Positions 7,000 to 16,537 of a stretch of 64,000 nt of DNA are shown piece by piece (position 1 is the stretch's first letter; each line of letters starts with the position of its first letter). Position numbers and translations under genes: made by a program. The stretch is from Clostridiales bacterium. GTDB taxonomy: Bacteria > Bacillota > Clostridia > Christensenellales > JAISNN01. Below the pieces are notes generated by a model. That model had not been told where the DNA came from. It did not search any database and was given only the letters and a program-made list of their open reading frames with translations. Location of the stretch: the NCBI GenBank assembly GCA_031289755.1, contig JAITOU010000012.1, positions 1 to 64,000 of the forward strand, written 5' to 3'.

Positions 7000-7500
7000 T
7001 CAGCGCGGTGTAACAAACCCATTTTTATATGTACAAAACCTATATTTTATATCGTCATATTCTTTGATGTCCGATTCTTCGGCGAGCGACCATGAGGGCG
7101 AAGCGTAGAGCTTGGTCAAAAATTTGTCGGCGTATGAGATTGCGTCTATTTCGGTGATGCAGGCGGTGTCGCAATAGTCTATGAGAAGGTCATAGACGGT
7201 TTGACCGCCTATCACATAGATATCGTCGGTCGGATATTCGGCAAGCTTTTTTAGCAGTTCGTCAAGCGAAGAACACACGACCGCGCCGTCTATCGGCTTG
7301 CCGCCGCGTGAAAGCACGATATTTGTTCTGCCTTGAAGGGGCTTGCCGTCTTTGAAGGATTTTAAGGTATTATGACCGCACACGACGACCTTTCCGAGCG
7401 TTTTTTCTCTGAAAAACTTCATATCGTCCGGAATGCGGTACAATAGAGCGTTGTTTGCCCCTATTCCTTTGTTTTTGTCTACGGCGGCGATGAGCTTCAT
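7000..7500 (-). CDS. folA: Dihydrofolate reductase
   Basis: This 166-residue enzyme reduces dihydrofolate to tetrahydrofolate with NADPH. It shows the conserved N-terminal strand and Met20-loop region (KGIGANNALLYRIPDDMKFF, catalytic acid in the DD pair at 25-26), the NADPH-binding GHNTLKSF stretch, and IYVIGGQTVYDLL near residue 115. It follows thyA by 47 bp on the same strand, the common pairing in which DHFR regenerates the folate oxidised by thymidylate synthase. Confidence 0.95.
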   Translation of the reverse strand: MKLIAAVDKNKGIGANNALLYRIPDDMKFFREKTLGKVVVCGHNTLKSFKDGKPLQGRTNIVLSRGGKPIDGAVVCSSLDELLKKLAEYPTDDIYVIGGQTVYDLLIDYCDTACITEIDAISYADKFLTKLYASPSWSLAEESDIKEYDDIKYRFCTYKNGFVTPR

Positions 7501-7547
7501 AAATTACTCCTTTTTAAGGCGCTTAAAAACGGCTTTTCCCTTTAAAC

Positions 7548-8378
7548 TCAAATCGCCACGGGGATTTTTCCGTCTTGCTCGGTGTAGCGGTAGCCGGTCA
7601 AAGAAAAGCTGTCGGCGGTGAAGCTGTAAAAATCACCGATTTTTTTGTCTATCCCAAAAATCGGAGCGTCATACACGGGATTTTCTATTATTTTCTCTAC
7701 TATCGGAATATGCCGGTCATAGATATGCGCGTCGGCTATGACGTGGACGAGCTCCCCTGCTTCAAGCCCCGAAACCTGTGCGAACATATGCACGAGAACG
7801 GCGTACTGGCAGACGTTCCAATTATTTGCCACGAGCATATCCTGCGAGCGTTGGTTGAGTATCGCGTTGAGCCTGCCGCCGTTGACGTTTAAGGTCAGGC
7901 TGTAAGCGCAAGGATAGAGCTTCATGTATTGCAGGTCGGAAAAATTATACATCGACGCGATGATACGGCGGCTCAAAGGATTGTTTTTTAGGTCGTACAA
8001 TAGCTTGTCCACCTGGTCGAAACGTCCTTCGGGAAAATCGTATTTTATAGCGAGCTGATAGCCGTAAGCCTTGCCGATAGTGCCGTTTTCGTCCGTCCAC
8101 GAATCCCAAATGCGGCTTTTCAATTTCTTTGTATCGTTAGATTTTTTTTGCCAAATCCAAAGCAATTCGTCTACGGAGCTTTTAAAGGCGGTTTTTCTGA
8201 GCGTTATGAGCGGAAATTCCTTCGCCAAATCATAGCGGTTGACTACTCCGAATTTTTTTAAAGTATAAGCCGGCTGACCGTCTTCCCATTTTGTCCTGAC
8301 GGGAAAACCGTCGTCCTTGTAGCCCGTCGTCAAAATATCCTTGCAGTTTTGTATAAAAATGTTGTCCGCTATGCTCAT
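7548..8378 (-). CDS. thyA: Thymidylate synthase
   Basis: This 276-residue protein makes dTMP from dUMP with methylene-tetrahydrofolate. The catalytic Cys is Cys157 in LYPCAYSL, and the dUMP/folate-binding segment NQRSQDMLVANNWNVCQYAVL follows. The HVIADAHIYDRHI stretch is the conserved C-terminal dUMP-ribose contact. It departs slightly from the classical motif (VANNWN instead of GxPFN), as in some Bacillota enzymes. First gene of the thyA-folA pair, driven by the promoter at 8440-8469. Confidence 0.95.
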   Translation of the reverse strand: MSIADNIFIQNCKDILTTGYKDDGFPVRTKWEDGQPAYTLKKFGVVNRYDLAKEFPLITLRKTAFKSSVDELLWIWQKKSNDTKKLKSRIWDSWTDENGTIGKAYGYQLAIKYDFPEGRFDQVDKLLYDLKNNPLSRRIIASMYNFSDLQYMKLYPCAYSLTLNVNGGRLNAILNQRSQDMLVANNWNVCQYAVLVHMFAQVSGLEAGELVHVIADAHIYDRHIPIVEKIIENPVYDAPIFGIDKKIGDFYSFTADSFSLTGYRYTEQDGKIPVAI

Positions 8379-8439
8379 ATTTACCCTTAAACCTTTGCCG
8401 AATTTTACGGCTTTTGCCGCCGTTTAGACCGACGGTAAT

Positions 8440-8469
8440 ATGATATCATAAAGTCGGGTCTTTCGTCAA
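8440..8469 (-). promoter_or_regulatory. Predicted promoter of thyA-folA
   Basis: TTGACG (8469-8464), 18 bp, TATCAT (8445-8440) on the minus strand, about 60 bp from the thyA ATG. Confidence 0.6.
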
Positions 8470-8527
8470 TTAAGTTATTCTTTAAAGTTGACCTTAAATT
8501 ACGGTGTAAATTTTATGCTTGCACCGG

Positions 8528-8556
8528 TTTACTATTTTTTTAGGATATGGTATAAT
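8528..8556 (+). promoter_or_regulatory. Predicted promoter of mrnC-gltX
   Basis: TTTACT (8528-8533), 17 bp, TATAAT (8551-8556), about 49 bp upstream of the mrnC start. Confidence 0.6.
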
Positions 8557-8604
8557 TTTATACGGAATTACACATTACCTTAAACGGACAAAAAGAGGTG
8601 TTCT

Positions 8605-9009
8605 TTGATAAACATTCCGATAAACCCAAATCCCTTGCCGGTCAAGCAAGCGTCGAATATCAATACGCTTGTGCTTGCAATGGTCGGCGACGCGGTAGAG
8701 ACGCTTTATGTACGGACGGAGCTTACGCTTCGCGCCGATTTTAAGGCGGGAGAGCTGCACAGACAGACGTCGGCGGTGGTCAACGCAAATGCGCAGGCGC
8801 AGCTCATGGAAAGGCTTTTGCCGCTCTTAAACCCCGACGAGCGCGCCGTCTATATCCGCGCACGCAACAGCAAGTCAAACAACGTTCCAAAAAACACCGA
8901 GCTGTCCGACTACAAAAAAGCTACGGGCTTCGAGGCGGTACTCGGCTTCCTGTATCTCACGGGTCAAAACGGACGGCTTGCGGAGCTTTTGCAGGACAAT
9001 TTTGAATAG
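8605..9009 (+). CDS. mrnC: Mini-ribonuclease III
   Basis: This 134-residue RNase III-type catalytic domain lacks a double-stranded-RNA-binding domain, as in MrnC, which matures 23S rRNA ends in Gram-positive bacteria. The active-site signatures are LAMVGDAVE near residue 28 and the terminal FEAVLGFLYL near 110, with LHRQTSAVVNANAQA between them. The start is a TTG codon at 8605 behind AGAGGTG. It is followed by gltX 53 bp downstream; in many Bacillota mrnC lies beside cysS or gltX. Confidence 0.93.
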   Translation: MINIPINPNPLPVKQASNINTLVLAMVGDAVETLYVRTELTLRADFKAGELHRQTSAVVNANAQAQLMERLLPLLNPDERAVYIRARNSKSNNVPKNTELSDYKKATGFEAVLGFLYLTGQNGRLAELLQDNFE

Positions 9010-9062
9010 GCTCTTTTTTAATTTTTTTTATCAGACACCGAGTATAAGGAGATAAACCCTTT

Positions 9063-10511
9063 ATGAAAAAAGTCAGAACGCGATTTGCCCCCAGCCCGAC
9101 GGGCTTTATGCACATAGGAAATTTGCGGACGGCACTGTACGCCTATCTGTACGCCAAAAAGAACGACGGAACGTTCCTGCTCCGTATAGAGGACACCGAC
9201 AAGGAACGCTTTGTCGACGGAGCGGTGGACGTCATATACCGTACCCTTAAAACGTCGGGCATAGAAATAGACGAAGGACCGTTAAACGGCGGAGCTTACG
9301 GGCCGTATATCCAAAGTCTGCGGAGCGATGCCGGGATTTACAGAAAATATGCGGACGAATTGATAAAAAAGGGCGGAGCTTACCATTGTTTTTGCACAAA
9401 GGAACGTTTAGAGAGCCTGACCGACAAAAACGGCATTCGCACATACGATAAGCATTGTCTAAAATTGAGCGCGGAAGAAACGGCAAAAAATCTCAAAGAC
9501 GGTCTTGCTTACGTCGTCAGACAAAACATTCCAAAAGACACCCCGACGGCTTATGACGACCTTGTTTTCGGCAAAATCAATATCGACAGCAACGATTTGG
9601 AAGACAATATCCTGATAAAGAGCGACGGTATGCCGACCTACAACTTCGCAAACGTCGTGGACGACCATTTAATGGACATAACTCACGTCATAAGGGGCGT
9701 CGAGTATCTGTCAAGCACTCCCAAATACAATCTCATGTACGACGCTTTCGGTTGGGAACGCCCCGTCTATATCCACCTGCAACTGATAATGAAAGACGCT
9801 ACGCGCAAGCTCAGTAAGCGTTACGGCGACGCAAATTTTGAAGATTTTATCGCCAAAGGCTACTTGCCGCAAGCCATTGTAAATTACATCGCCCTGCTCG
9901 GTTGGAGTCCGAAAGACAACGTCGAAAAAATGTCCTTGCCGGAGCTTATAGAAAATTTCTCCGTAGACGGCCTGAGCCGCAGCAGCAGTATCTTTGACGA
10001 AAACAAAATGCGCTGGTTAAATTCTCAATACGTCAAGGAGCTGACCCAAGAAGAATTTACTTGTCTTGCCGCGCCTTTTATCAGACACAGCAAGGCTTCC
10101 GCCTTTGATTTGTCAAAAATCGCCGCGCTGCTTCATACGCGCACGGAGATTTTGTCCGATATTCCGGGACTCATCGACTTTATCGCCGAATACTATGACA
10201 TGGACTTCGACCCGACTCTCTTTGTCAATCAAAAATGGAAAACCGACCAAGCCGTTGCAAAAAAAATCCTCTCGCTCTTTTTAGAAGAAGAAAAAAATAC
10301 TGAATTTGACGAAGAAGCTCTCCACGCCTTCCTGCCGTCGCTCGCCGAAAAATACGGCTACAAAAAAGGTCAGGTTCTCTGGTGCGTCCGCATTGCGGTG
10401 ACGGCAAGAGCTTCCACGCCCGGCGGTGCGGTCGAAATGCTCGGACTGCTCGGTCGTGAAGAATCGGTAAAAAGAATAGAACGCGCTTTAAAAAGCGTCG
10501 CGCATATTTGA
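9063..10511 (+). CDS. gltX: Glutamyl-tRNA synthetase
   Basis: This 482-residue class I synthetase charges tRNA-Glu (and often tRNA-Gln in bacteria lacking GlnRS). The HIGH-type motif is HIGN in RFAPSPTGFMHIGNLRTALY at the N-terminus, with LLRIEDTDKERF after it. The KMSKS-type loop is KLSKRYGD near residue 245. Length and domain order are normal. It probably shares a transcript with mrnC. Confidence 0.96.
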   Translation: MKKVRTRFAPSPTGFMHIGNLRTALYAYLYAKKNDGTFLLRIEDTDKERFVDGAVDVIYRTLKTSGIEIDEGPLNGGAYGPYIQSLRSDAGIYRKYADELIKKGGAYHCFCTKERLESLTDKNGIRTYDKHCLKLSAEETAKNLKDGLAYVVRQNIPKDTPTAYDDLVFGKINIDSNDLEDNILIKSDGMPTYNFANVVDDHLMDITHVIRGVEYLSSTPKYNLMYDAFGWERPVYIHLQLIMKDATRKLSKRYGDANFEDFIAKGYLPQAIVNYIALLGWSPKDNVEKMSLPELIENFSVDGLSRSSSIFDENKMRWLNSQYVKELTQEEFTCLAAPFIRHSKASAFDLSKIAALLHTRTEILSDIPGLIDFIAEYYDMDFDPTLFVNQKWKTDQAVAKKILSLFLEEEKNTEFDEEALHAFLPSLAEKYGYKKGQVLWCVRIAVTARASTPGGAVEMLGLLGREESVKRIERALKSVAHI

Positions 10512-10555
10512 CGGCGTAACGCAATTAATCGGCTTGCCGTCCCAAAAAACCTGTA

Positions 10556-10620
10556 AAACACCGCGCATAATGAGATGAATTTTAAGAAGTAAAAATTTTA
10601 TCTCATTATGCGCGGTGTTT
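10556..10620. repeat. Perfect 21-bp inverted repeat (short form of the GCGCATAA element); bidirectional terminator
   Basis: Arms 10556-10576 and 10600-10620 are perfect inverted copies around a 23-bp AT-rich loop. The arm sequence (ACACCGCGCATAATGAGAT) matches the ends of the longer repeats at 24281-24433 and 59649-59800. It sits between convergent gltX and the radical SAM gene, where it can end both transcripts. Confidence 0.85.
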
Positions 10621-10657
10621 CAATTTAAAATTCTTCTATATTTTCTTGATTATCATT

Positions 10658-12016
10658 TCAAAAATCCAACTTTCCCAGCACGGCAAGCTTGTATCTCAAA
10701 TCGTCTTCTATCGGATAATCCGGTTCTTGTTTTTTGCGTTCTCTGACCTTTATGCGGAGAGAAGCAAGGTCGTTAAAGGATAGCCAGCCGTCCTTTGCGA
10801 CCGACGCCAAATCCCAGCCGTGTTGCTCCCAAAGGTCGAGAGTCTTGACGAGAAGGGTTATATGCCATTGAGCCGACGGGGTGTTGTGACCTTCCATGAG
10901 CGAGCCGCGCATAGGCATCCACGGGCTTGGGTCGGCATATACTCCGTGCGCCGTGAGATATTCAAGCCCTTCGAGATAGCTTTTGAGCGGTTCTAATCCC
11001 GCTATCAGTATACTTCTGACATTGCCCTTTCCAAAGACGGTTACGGCATAATCCAATGCCTTTAACCAATGGTCGCGCCCTATAAGAGCCTGTTTTCCGG
11101 GACACAGACCTTTAAATAAGTTTTCGTCCCATATTTCGAGATTAAAGAAGATGTATTCCCAACCGGCGGCTTTTAGGTCGTCTATCCGAGAAAGGTCGTT
11201 TGGAGCGGCTACAAGGACGTGTCCGCCCGGAACGGTTTCCGTTCCCAAACGTTTTTTGATTGCATTCCCCACTTCGCATATAAAATCTATCTCTTCACGG
11301 TTAGGGAGAATACCGCCGGTTATTTCAAGGCGTTTGACTACCCCTTCCTTATATGCCGCTTCCGCGACCTCGGCTATCTGCTCCGGCGTCTGTATAAAGA
11401 AGCTGTTTTTGCGCCTGTGTATCGGCTCATGCGGAGAGAGAGAGCAAAAACGGCATTGATTGCCGCCTTTTAGCGTATGGCAATAGGTATTGTAGGTCAC
11501 CATAAGCTCGTCGCCCAAGCGGTGTTGCGCCAGCTTCCACATTTCTACGCCGTCTGTGGTTTTTTTGCCGTAAAAATCGGGACGCTTTTCAAATTCTACG
11601 GCAAAAAGACGCAGCTCGTTTACCGTTAAATACAAAATTCCTTTTTTTCGCTCCAAAACAAAGGGCGATTCGTCGTTGACAACGACGGGAACGTGAAAAC
11701 CGTGCGGCAGAGCCAATTCACTCGGCAAGGCTCGCGTCGTCTTTCCCAGATTTAAGTCAAACTGATAGACCCCGACAAGCTCCTTAAAAACCGTACCTAT
11801 TCCGTCATACGCGCTCTCGTCGAGCTTGACGCCTGTCAGATAAAGGGCGGCCTTTATGAGAAAAATCTCGCCTTCGCCGAAGAGATTTTCCGTACGGTCG
11901 GGATTTGCTATAAGCTTTCCTATCAGACCGTTGAGAGCCTTATCTCCCGCTCCCAAAGGCAGCGCTCCTTTTAGCTGTGAAGCGACTCTGTCGCTTATCC
12001 TTTGCTTGATTCCCAT
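10658..12016 (-). CDS. Radical SAM protein of unknown function with CX8CX2C cluster motif
   Basis: This 452-residue protein has a TIM-barrel radical SAM core in its second half. The cluster-binding cysteines are spaced CHTLKGGNQCRFC (C-x8-C-x2-C), not the canonical C-x3-C-x2-C, near residue 180. LEITGGILPNREEIDFI follows as the glycine-rich SAM-binding strand. The first 170 residues form a separate domain with no motif I recognise. It stands alone between gltX and dnaN, so context gives no substrate. Wider cysteine spacings are known in a few radical SAM groups; no reaction can be assigned. Confidence 0.75.
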   Translation of the reverse strand: MGIKQRISDRVASQLKGALPLGAGDKALNGLIGKLIANPDRTENLFGEGEIFLIKAALYLTGVKLDESAYDGIGTVFKELVGVYQFDLNLGKTTRALPSELALPHGFHVPVVVNDESPFVLERKKGILYLTVNELRLFAVEFEKRPDFYGKKTTDGVEMWKLAQHRLGDELMVTYNTYCHTLKGGNQCRFCSLSPHEPIHRRKNSFFIQTPEQIAEVAEAAYKEGVVKRLEITGGILPNREEIDFICEVGNAIKKRLGTETVPGGHVLVAAPNDLSRIDDLKAAGWEYIFFNLEIWDENLFKGLCPGKQALIGRDHWLKALDYAVTVFGKGNVRSILIAGLEPLKSYLEGLEYLTAHGVYADPSPWMPMRGSLMEGHNTPSAQWHITLLVKTLDLWEQHGWDLASVAKDGWLSFNDLASLRIKVRERKKQEPDYPIEDDLRYKLAVLGKLDF

Positions 12017-12204
12017 AAATCTCTCCCGTTTTTTTTATTGCTTTTGATTTAACCTTGTGATTATTTGAAATTTATCTTTAAATTTTTGAATATCAATATA
12101 AATATATATGTTTAATATGTATAATTTATTTGATATGTTTAATATGTTACCACAAAAAGATGTGCTTGTCAAATAATACTTTTTATTTTTTCAGGAAATA
12201 ACGT

Positions 12205-12292
12205 GCAAAGGAGATAAATGTTAAGCACGGTGTTTCCTTAATAAAAAAGACCGTTTCTCTTTTTTTATTATCAGAAACGGTCTTTTTTTTAT
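12205..12292. terminator. Partial GCGCATAA element and strong hairpin terminator
   Basis: A remnant of the palindromic element (GGAGATAAAT...CGGTGTTTCC, 12209-12236) is followed by a hairpin with arms AAAGACCGTTTCT and AGAAACGGTCTTT, flanked by A- and T-runs. It works as a terminator in either orientation. Upstream, 12017-12204 is AT-rich with repeated TTTAATATG motifs and no gene. Confidence 0.6.
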
Positions 12293-12319
12293 TTAATTCT
12301 TTTCATTTTGCGTAGGCAT

Positions 12320-12514
12320 ATGTTTGATATCGTAGGGTCGCCGCAGGCACGCGCCCGTTTTGTTTACAACCAAAATATGCTTGACGGTGTAGGGGCGGAT
12401 TCCATATCCGCCCGTTTTGTTCCTTAACCAAAACATGGATTGACGTTGTAGGGGCGCCGCTTGCCGCGCCCGCAATCCTAATTTGAAACGGGCGCAGCAA
12501 GCGGCGCCCCTACA
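12320..12514. repeat. REP-like GTAGGGGCG repeat cluster
   Basis: Three imperfect copies of a unit of about 60 bp start at 12331, 12389 and 12448; each holds TGTAGGG(G)CG and CGCCCGTTTTGTT parts. The third pairs with an inverted copy: 12447-12472 against 12489-12514, 25 of 26 bp identical. A related palindrome occurs at 49479-49500. No gene is evident between 12515 and 12678. Confidence 0.75.
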
Positions 12515-12678
12515 ATTGTTTTGCGTAGTTTTGGCAAAGCCGCTAATTGTGAAGCCTTCCTACTTATCGTTGCGCGTCTTTAAACAAGCGCGTCTAATAC
12601 CGATAAGTCTATTCCGTAATCGGCTAATGTCGGGGCTTTGTTGTAGGTATATTACCATAAATTTATATATTTTTTTGT

Positions 12679-13779
12679 TTACGCCTGCAATTTCATCGGC
12701 AATATCAGATACATATACGAATCGCCTTCTATCGGCTTGATGACGCACGGGCTTGTACTGTTGATAAAATACATTTTGATATATTCTTCGTCGATATTTC
12801 TCAGCATATCGAGCAAAAACTTAGCGTTAAAGGCGATAGTCAAGTCCTTTCCCTTAATACTTGCCGTTATCGTTTCTTTGATATTGCCAAGCTCCGAGCG
12901 CGAAGTTATCTCTATTATCTTTTCTTTGATTTCTAATTTGATTATGTCGCCTTTCTCTTCTCTCAATATGAGTGTGGCTCTCTCGATAGCTTCTTCGAGC
13001 TGTTTTTTGTCGGCGACGACCTCGACGGAAAATTCATTCGGCACAATTTTTTTGTAATCTATATAATTTCCTTCTATCAGTCTTGAAATAATAGAAGTTC
13101 CTCCGGCGTTAAATTGAACACTGTTTCTTTGCAAAATTATCTTTACATTGTCTTCCGGCGAATCTATCAGCTTGCTCACTTCGTTTAGCGACCTTGACGG
13201 AACGATAAATTTTGCATTCACGCCGTCCAAAACGGCATCTCTCTTATTGTAGCCGAGTCTTATACCGTTAAGGGCTACCGCGGTTATTTTTCCTTCGCCT
13301 GCTTCTATATTACAGCCCTTATATATAGGACGCATATCGTCGGTCGCGGCGCAGAAAATCACCTTATCTATCATGGTTTTTAATTCTTTGCCCTTTATAT
13401 CGAAGCTTTTTTCGTCGGTGAGAAACATGATAGGCGGATATTCGTCGTTATTTAAGCATTGAAGGGTCACCTTGTTTTCGGAATAAATTATCGTCATTTG
13501 ATTGTTGTTGACATTTATCTCGATAGTTTCGTCCTTTAATTTTTTGACGAAATCGGCTATAAAATGTCCCGATATTACCGCTTCACCTTCGATTTTGATG
13601 TCGGCCTTGATGGTTTTTTGGATTGACAAGTCAAGGTCGGACGCGAGAATTGTCAAGGTATCGCCTTCCGCTTTAAATTTCATTCCTTCGAGTATCGGCA
13701 TTTGCTTTTTAACGGGCAAAGCTTTTGACGCTTTTAGCACCGCATCCGATAATTCCGTCGATTCGCAAAAAAACTTCAT
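12679..13779 (-). CDS. dnaN: DNA polymerase III beta subunit (sliding clamp)
   Basis: This 366-residue protein has the three-fold clamp architecture. The N-terminus is MKFFCESTELSDAVLKASKALP, a mid-protein segment SRSLNEVSKLI is typical of the second domain, and the C-terminus MYLILPMKL contributes to the partner-binding pocket. It encircles DNA and tethers the replicative polymerase. Unusually, dnaA is not upstream of it: the next gene in that direction is parB, 583 bp away. Confidence 0.96.
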   Translation of the reverse strand: MKFFCESTELSDAVLKASKALPVKKQMPILEGMKFKAEGDTLTILASDLDLSIQKTIKADIKIEGEAVISGHFIADFVKKLKDETIEINVNNNQMTIIYSENKVTLQCLNNDEYPPIMFLTDEKSFDIKGKELKTMIDKVIFCAATDDMRPIYKGCNIEAGEGKITAVALNGIRLGYNKRDAVLDGVNAKFIVPSRSLNEVSKLIDSPEDNVKIILQRNSVQFNAGGTSIISRLIEGNYIDYKKIVPNEFSVEVVADKKQLEEAIERATLILREEKGDIIKLEIKEKIIEITSRSELGNIKETITASIKGKDLTIAFNAKFLLDMLRNIDEEYIKMYFINSTSPCVIKPIEGDSYMYLILPMKLQA

Positions 13780-14362
13780 ATTTGCACCCTTTATTTAAAA
13801 ATTTATTTTTATATGTTTTTATCTTTATATTTTATCTATGTTTTTGTAATCGTTTAATTTTAGCGATATTTGATTTTTTTATCCTTATAGAATTTCATTC
13901 TTTTAAAACAAATCAAAAGACGCCGTTTCTTCTTTATATATTCTTTATAGATATTATTTAGAAATGATAATAATAATAAGCGCTGTTAAAATGTGAGTGA
14001 CTTTACAAAATATCTATTTGTTGTGATTTTTTTAAGTATATTATACAATATATTGATGATTTTGTAAATTCAAAAATGTGAAAAACCCGCTCGGAGTAAT
14101 AAACATTTTTCACAAAACCGCCTTATTTGTCCACAAAGCCTTATTATAAAGCACTCAAAAAAGCCTTTTATAAATAAGAAAATATGTCAAAAAATCAACC
14201 GACGGTCTTAAAACAAAAGCATAAATATGGAAAAGTGAAAAACCCCGTGTATATTGTTGATAAGATGTTGACAAAGGATAAAGCTTCCGGATAAAAGCCG
14301 TCTTTTCAGTGAGTTATTTAACATTTTCATAAATTTTAGCAGTTAAGCTTTTGACAAAGCGA
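13780..14362. other. Origin-like AT-rich spacer between parB and dnaN (no dnaA)
   Basis: Gene-free, strongly AT-rich sequence at the place normally occupied by dnaA and its flanks. It contains a near DnaA box (TTGTCCACA at 14129-14137, one mismatch to TTATCCACA) and a TTGTTGATAAGATGTTGACA stretch near 14254 like those upstream of clostridial dnaA genes. It also has an ATAATAATAATAAG tract near 13967 that could be an unwinding element. No cluster of perfect DnaA boxes was found, so origin function is a suggestion only. Confidence 0.35.
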
Positions 14363-15304
14363 TTATTTATGTTTTAAGGTTTCTATCAGAGAGTTGATTC
14401 TGTCCAAATCGTCTCTCGTAAAATAATCGATACAGATACGTCCTTTGTTGTCGTTGCCGATGACCTTGACCTTTGTCCCGAAGACGCGTTTCATAGAATT
14501 TATCATGTCCTTCAATTCCTTGCTGCGCTTTTCCTTGGGCTGTCTTTCGCCGAAATTAGGAATGACGCCCTTTGCCGCATATAGCTTGACTTGATTTTCT
14601 AATTCTCTGACCGACATTTGAGTCTGAATGACGGTCTCGGCTAATTTTTCTTGAATTGATTTGTCTTCGATAACTACCAAAGCCCTTGCGTGACCCGCCG
14701 AAAGCCTTCCGCCTCTGACGAGCGCGAGAACGGGCGCGGACAGAGAAAGCAATCTCAAAAGGTTTGTCACGGTAGGACGGCTCTTTCCGATTTTTTGGGA
14801 AAGCTCGTCCTGCGTCATTTTGTAAGACGTCATAAGCTCTTTTATCGCTTCGGCGGCTTCGATAGGATTTAAATCTTCTCTTTGGAGATTTTCGATAATG
14901 GCTATTTCTTTTATGGCTTGCTTTGATAGCTCTTTTACGATAGCCGGAACGGCGGAAAGACCCGCGATTTTAGCGGCGCGGTATCTTCTCTCACCTGCTA
15001 CAATGATGTAGCGTCCGTCTAATTTGACGACGATGAGCGGCTGTAATACGCCGTGGATTTTGATAGACGCCGCAAGCTCTCTCAATGCCACGTCGTCAAA
15101 ATGCTTACGCGGCTGATTAGGATTCGGGTCTATCAAGTTTAGGTTGATTTCGTTGACGTTTCCTTTTTCGGGCTGAGCCGCCGCCGCTTGTCTGCTTCTT
15201 TCGATGCTTCCGGCAGTCGACGTATTTTCGTTTTTGTTTTCTTCCTCCGCCAAATCTTGCAAAAGGGCTGCGAGTCCTCTGCCCAATCCTTTATTTATAG
15301 CCAT
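14363..15304 (-). CDS. parB: Chromosome-partitioning protein ParB (Spo0J)
   Basis: This 313-residue protein binds parS and spreads as a CTP-dependent clamp to organise the origin region. It has the N-terminal ParB/Srx CTPase fold with GERRYRAAKIAGL near residue 103, the IIENLQREDLNPIEAAEA segment, and a central helix-turn-helix (TQDELSQKIGKSRPTVTNLLRLL). A cluster of nine parS-like sites, its expected targets, lies 3 kb away at 18374-19190. It is downstream of parA in the rsmG-parA-parB order common in Bacillota. Confidence 0.96.
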   Translation of the reverse strand: MAINKGLGRGLAALLQDLAEEENKNENTSTAGSIERSRQAAAAQPEKGNVNEINLNLIDPNPNQPRKHFDDVALRELAASIKIHGVLQPLIVVKLDGRYIIVAGERRYRAAKIAGLSAVPAIVKELSKQAIKEIAIIENLQREDLNPIEAAEAIKELMTSYKMTQDELSQKIGKSRPTVTNLLRLLSLSAPVLALVRGGRLSAGHARALVVIEDKSIQEKLAETVIQTQMSVRELENQVKLYAAKGVIPNFGERQPKEKRSKELKDMINSMKRVFGTKVKVIGNDNKGRICIDYFTRDDLDRINSLIETLKHK

Positions 15305-15513
15305 TTTGATTTCCTCCGAAAAATAGATATATAATATGAAATAGTATCCAAAAACTTTGAAGCCGGTTTGATTGATTGATTATCGCGGCAAGAAAGTTTT
15401 TATTTTGTACTGCATTTTTGTCGCACAAGAAAAGTCGGGCAAGTAAGCATTGATAGTATGTAGGGTTTTATAAGACGTATAAGGGCGGTTTTGTATTTAA
15501 AATAAAGAAGCCG

Positions 15514-16293
15514 TCATCTTTTTTTTTCTTTTCTCAAAAATTCGTCCTTTAAATCTTCGTAAGCTCTGCCGCCCTGCGACCGCTTGTCGTACAGGAGTAT
15601 CGGCAGTCCGAAGCTCGGCGCTTCGGCAAGACGAATGTTTCTCGGGATTTTGGTGTCGAAAAGCTTGTCGTTAAAATATTTTCTGATTTCGTCGGCGACT
15701 TGAAGAGTGAGCTTTGAACGCGGATCGTACATTGTCAGGACGACGCCTTCTATCTCTAAGGAAGGATTTAAAGCTCTTTTTATAATCTTTACGGTGTTTA
15801 TCAGCTGTGATAAACCCTCCAAAGCGAAAAATTCACACTGAATAGGTATCAAAACGCTGTCGCTTGCGGTTAGCGCGTTTACGGTCAAAAGACCGAGAGA
15901 CGGCGGACAATCTATCATGATATAATCAAAGCTTTCTTTTGCGGGGGCAAGCTTCTTTGACAATATCTCGCCCTGCTCTCTACCGATTTTTGCCAGCTCG
16001 ATTTCTGCGCCGGCAAGGTCTATCGTCGACGGCAAAATATAAAGGTTGGGTACTTTTGTTTCTTGAATAAGCCCCTTGTCGTCTATATCTAACTGACCTG
16101 AAAGCACTGAATAGACCGACGGCGTACCTTTGTTTTTGACGGCGGCGACGCCGCTGCTCGCATTACCTTGCGGGTCGAGGTCTACCAACAAAACCCTATA
16201 ACCGGCTTTTGCGACGTAAGCGGAGAGATTTATGCAAGTAGTCGTCTTTCCTACGCCGCCTTTTTGATTTGTAAAAGTGATAATTTTGCCCAT
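15514..16293 (-). CDS. parA: Chromosome-partitioning ATPase ParA (Soj)
   Basis: This 259-residue MinD/ParA-type ATPase starts at ATG 16293 (MGKIITFTNQKGG); an ATG 21 bp earlier is less likely. It has the deviant Walker A KGGVGKTT, the DLDPQGNASSG switch segment, and the Walker B strand FDYIMIDCPPSLG. It works with ParB on origin segregation and, in relatives, modulates DnaA. ParA and ParB genes are separated by 209 bp. Confidence 0.96.
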   Translation of the reverse strand: MGKIITFTNQKGGVGKTTTCINLSAYVAKAGYRVLLVDLDPQGNASSGVAAVKNKGTPSVYSVLSGQLDIDDKGLIQETKVPNLYILPSTIDLAGAEIELAKIGREQGEILSKKLAPAKESFDYIMIDCPPSLGLLTVNALTASDSVLIPIQCEFFALEGLSQLINTVKIIKRALNPSLEIEGVVLTMYDPRSKLTLQVADEIRKYFNDKLFDTKIPRNIRLAEAPSFGLPILLYDKRSQGGRAYEDLKDEFLRKEKKR

Positions 16294-16537
16294 TTTTTCA
16301 TCTCGCTTTATCATTAATTACTATTGACTTGCCCTAATACCGTAACCATGTTTGGGTTTTAGGATAAGTCTGTTATTTGAACCGCCGCGCCGACGGGACT
16401 TTTTTTGAATTATCTTGAAGCCGATACGGTAGCCGCCAATTAAGTATAATTTGTTTGCTCATTCTTTTGCAATACCGAACGCCGATAAGAATATTATGAC
16501 TGACGGACAAAGAATGCGGAACCGAGCTTTGCGGTAT

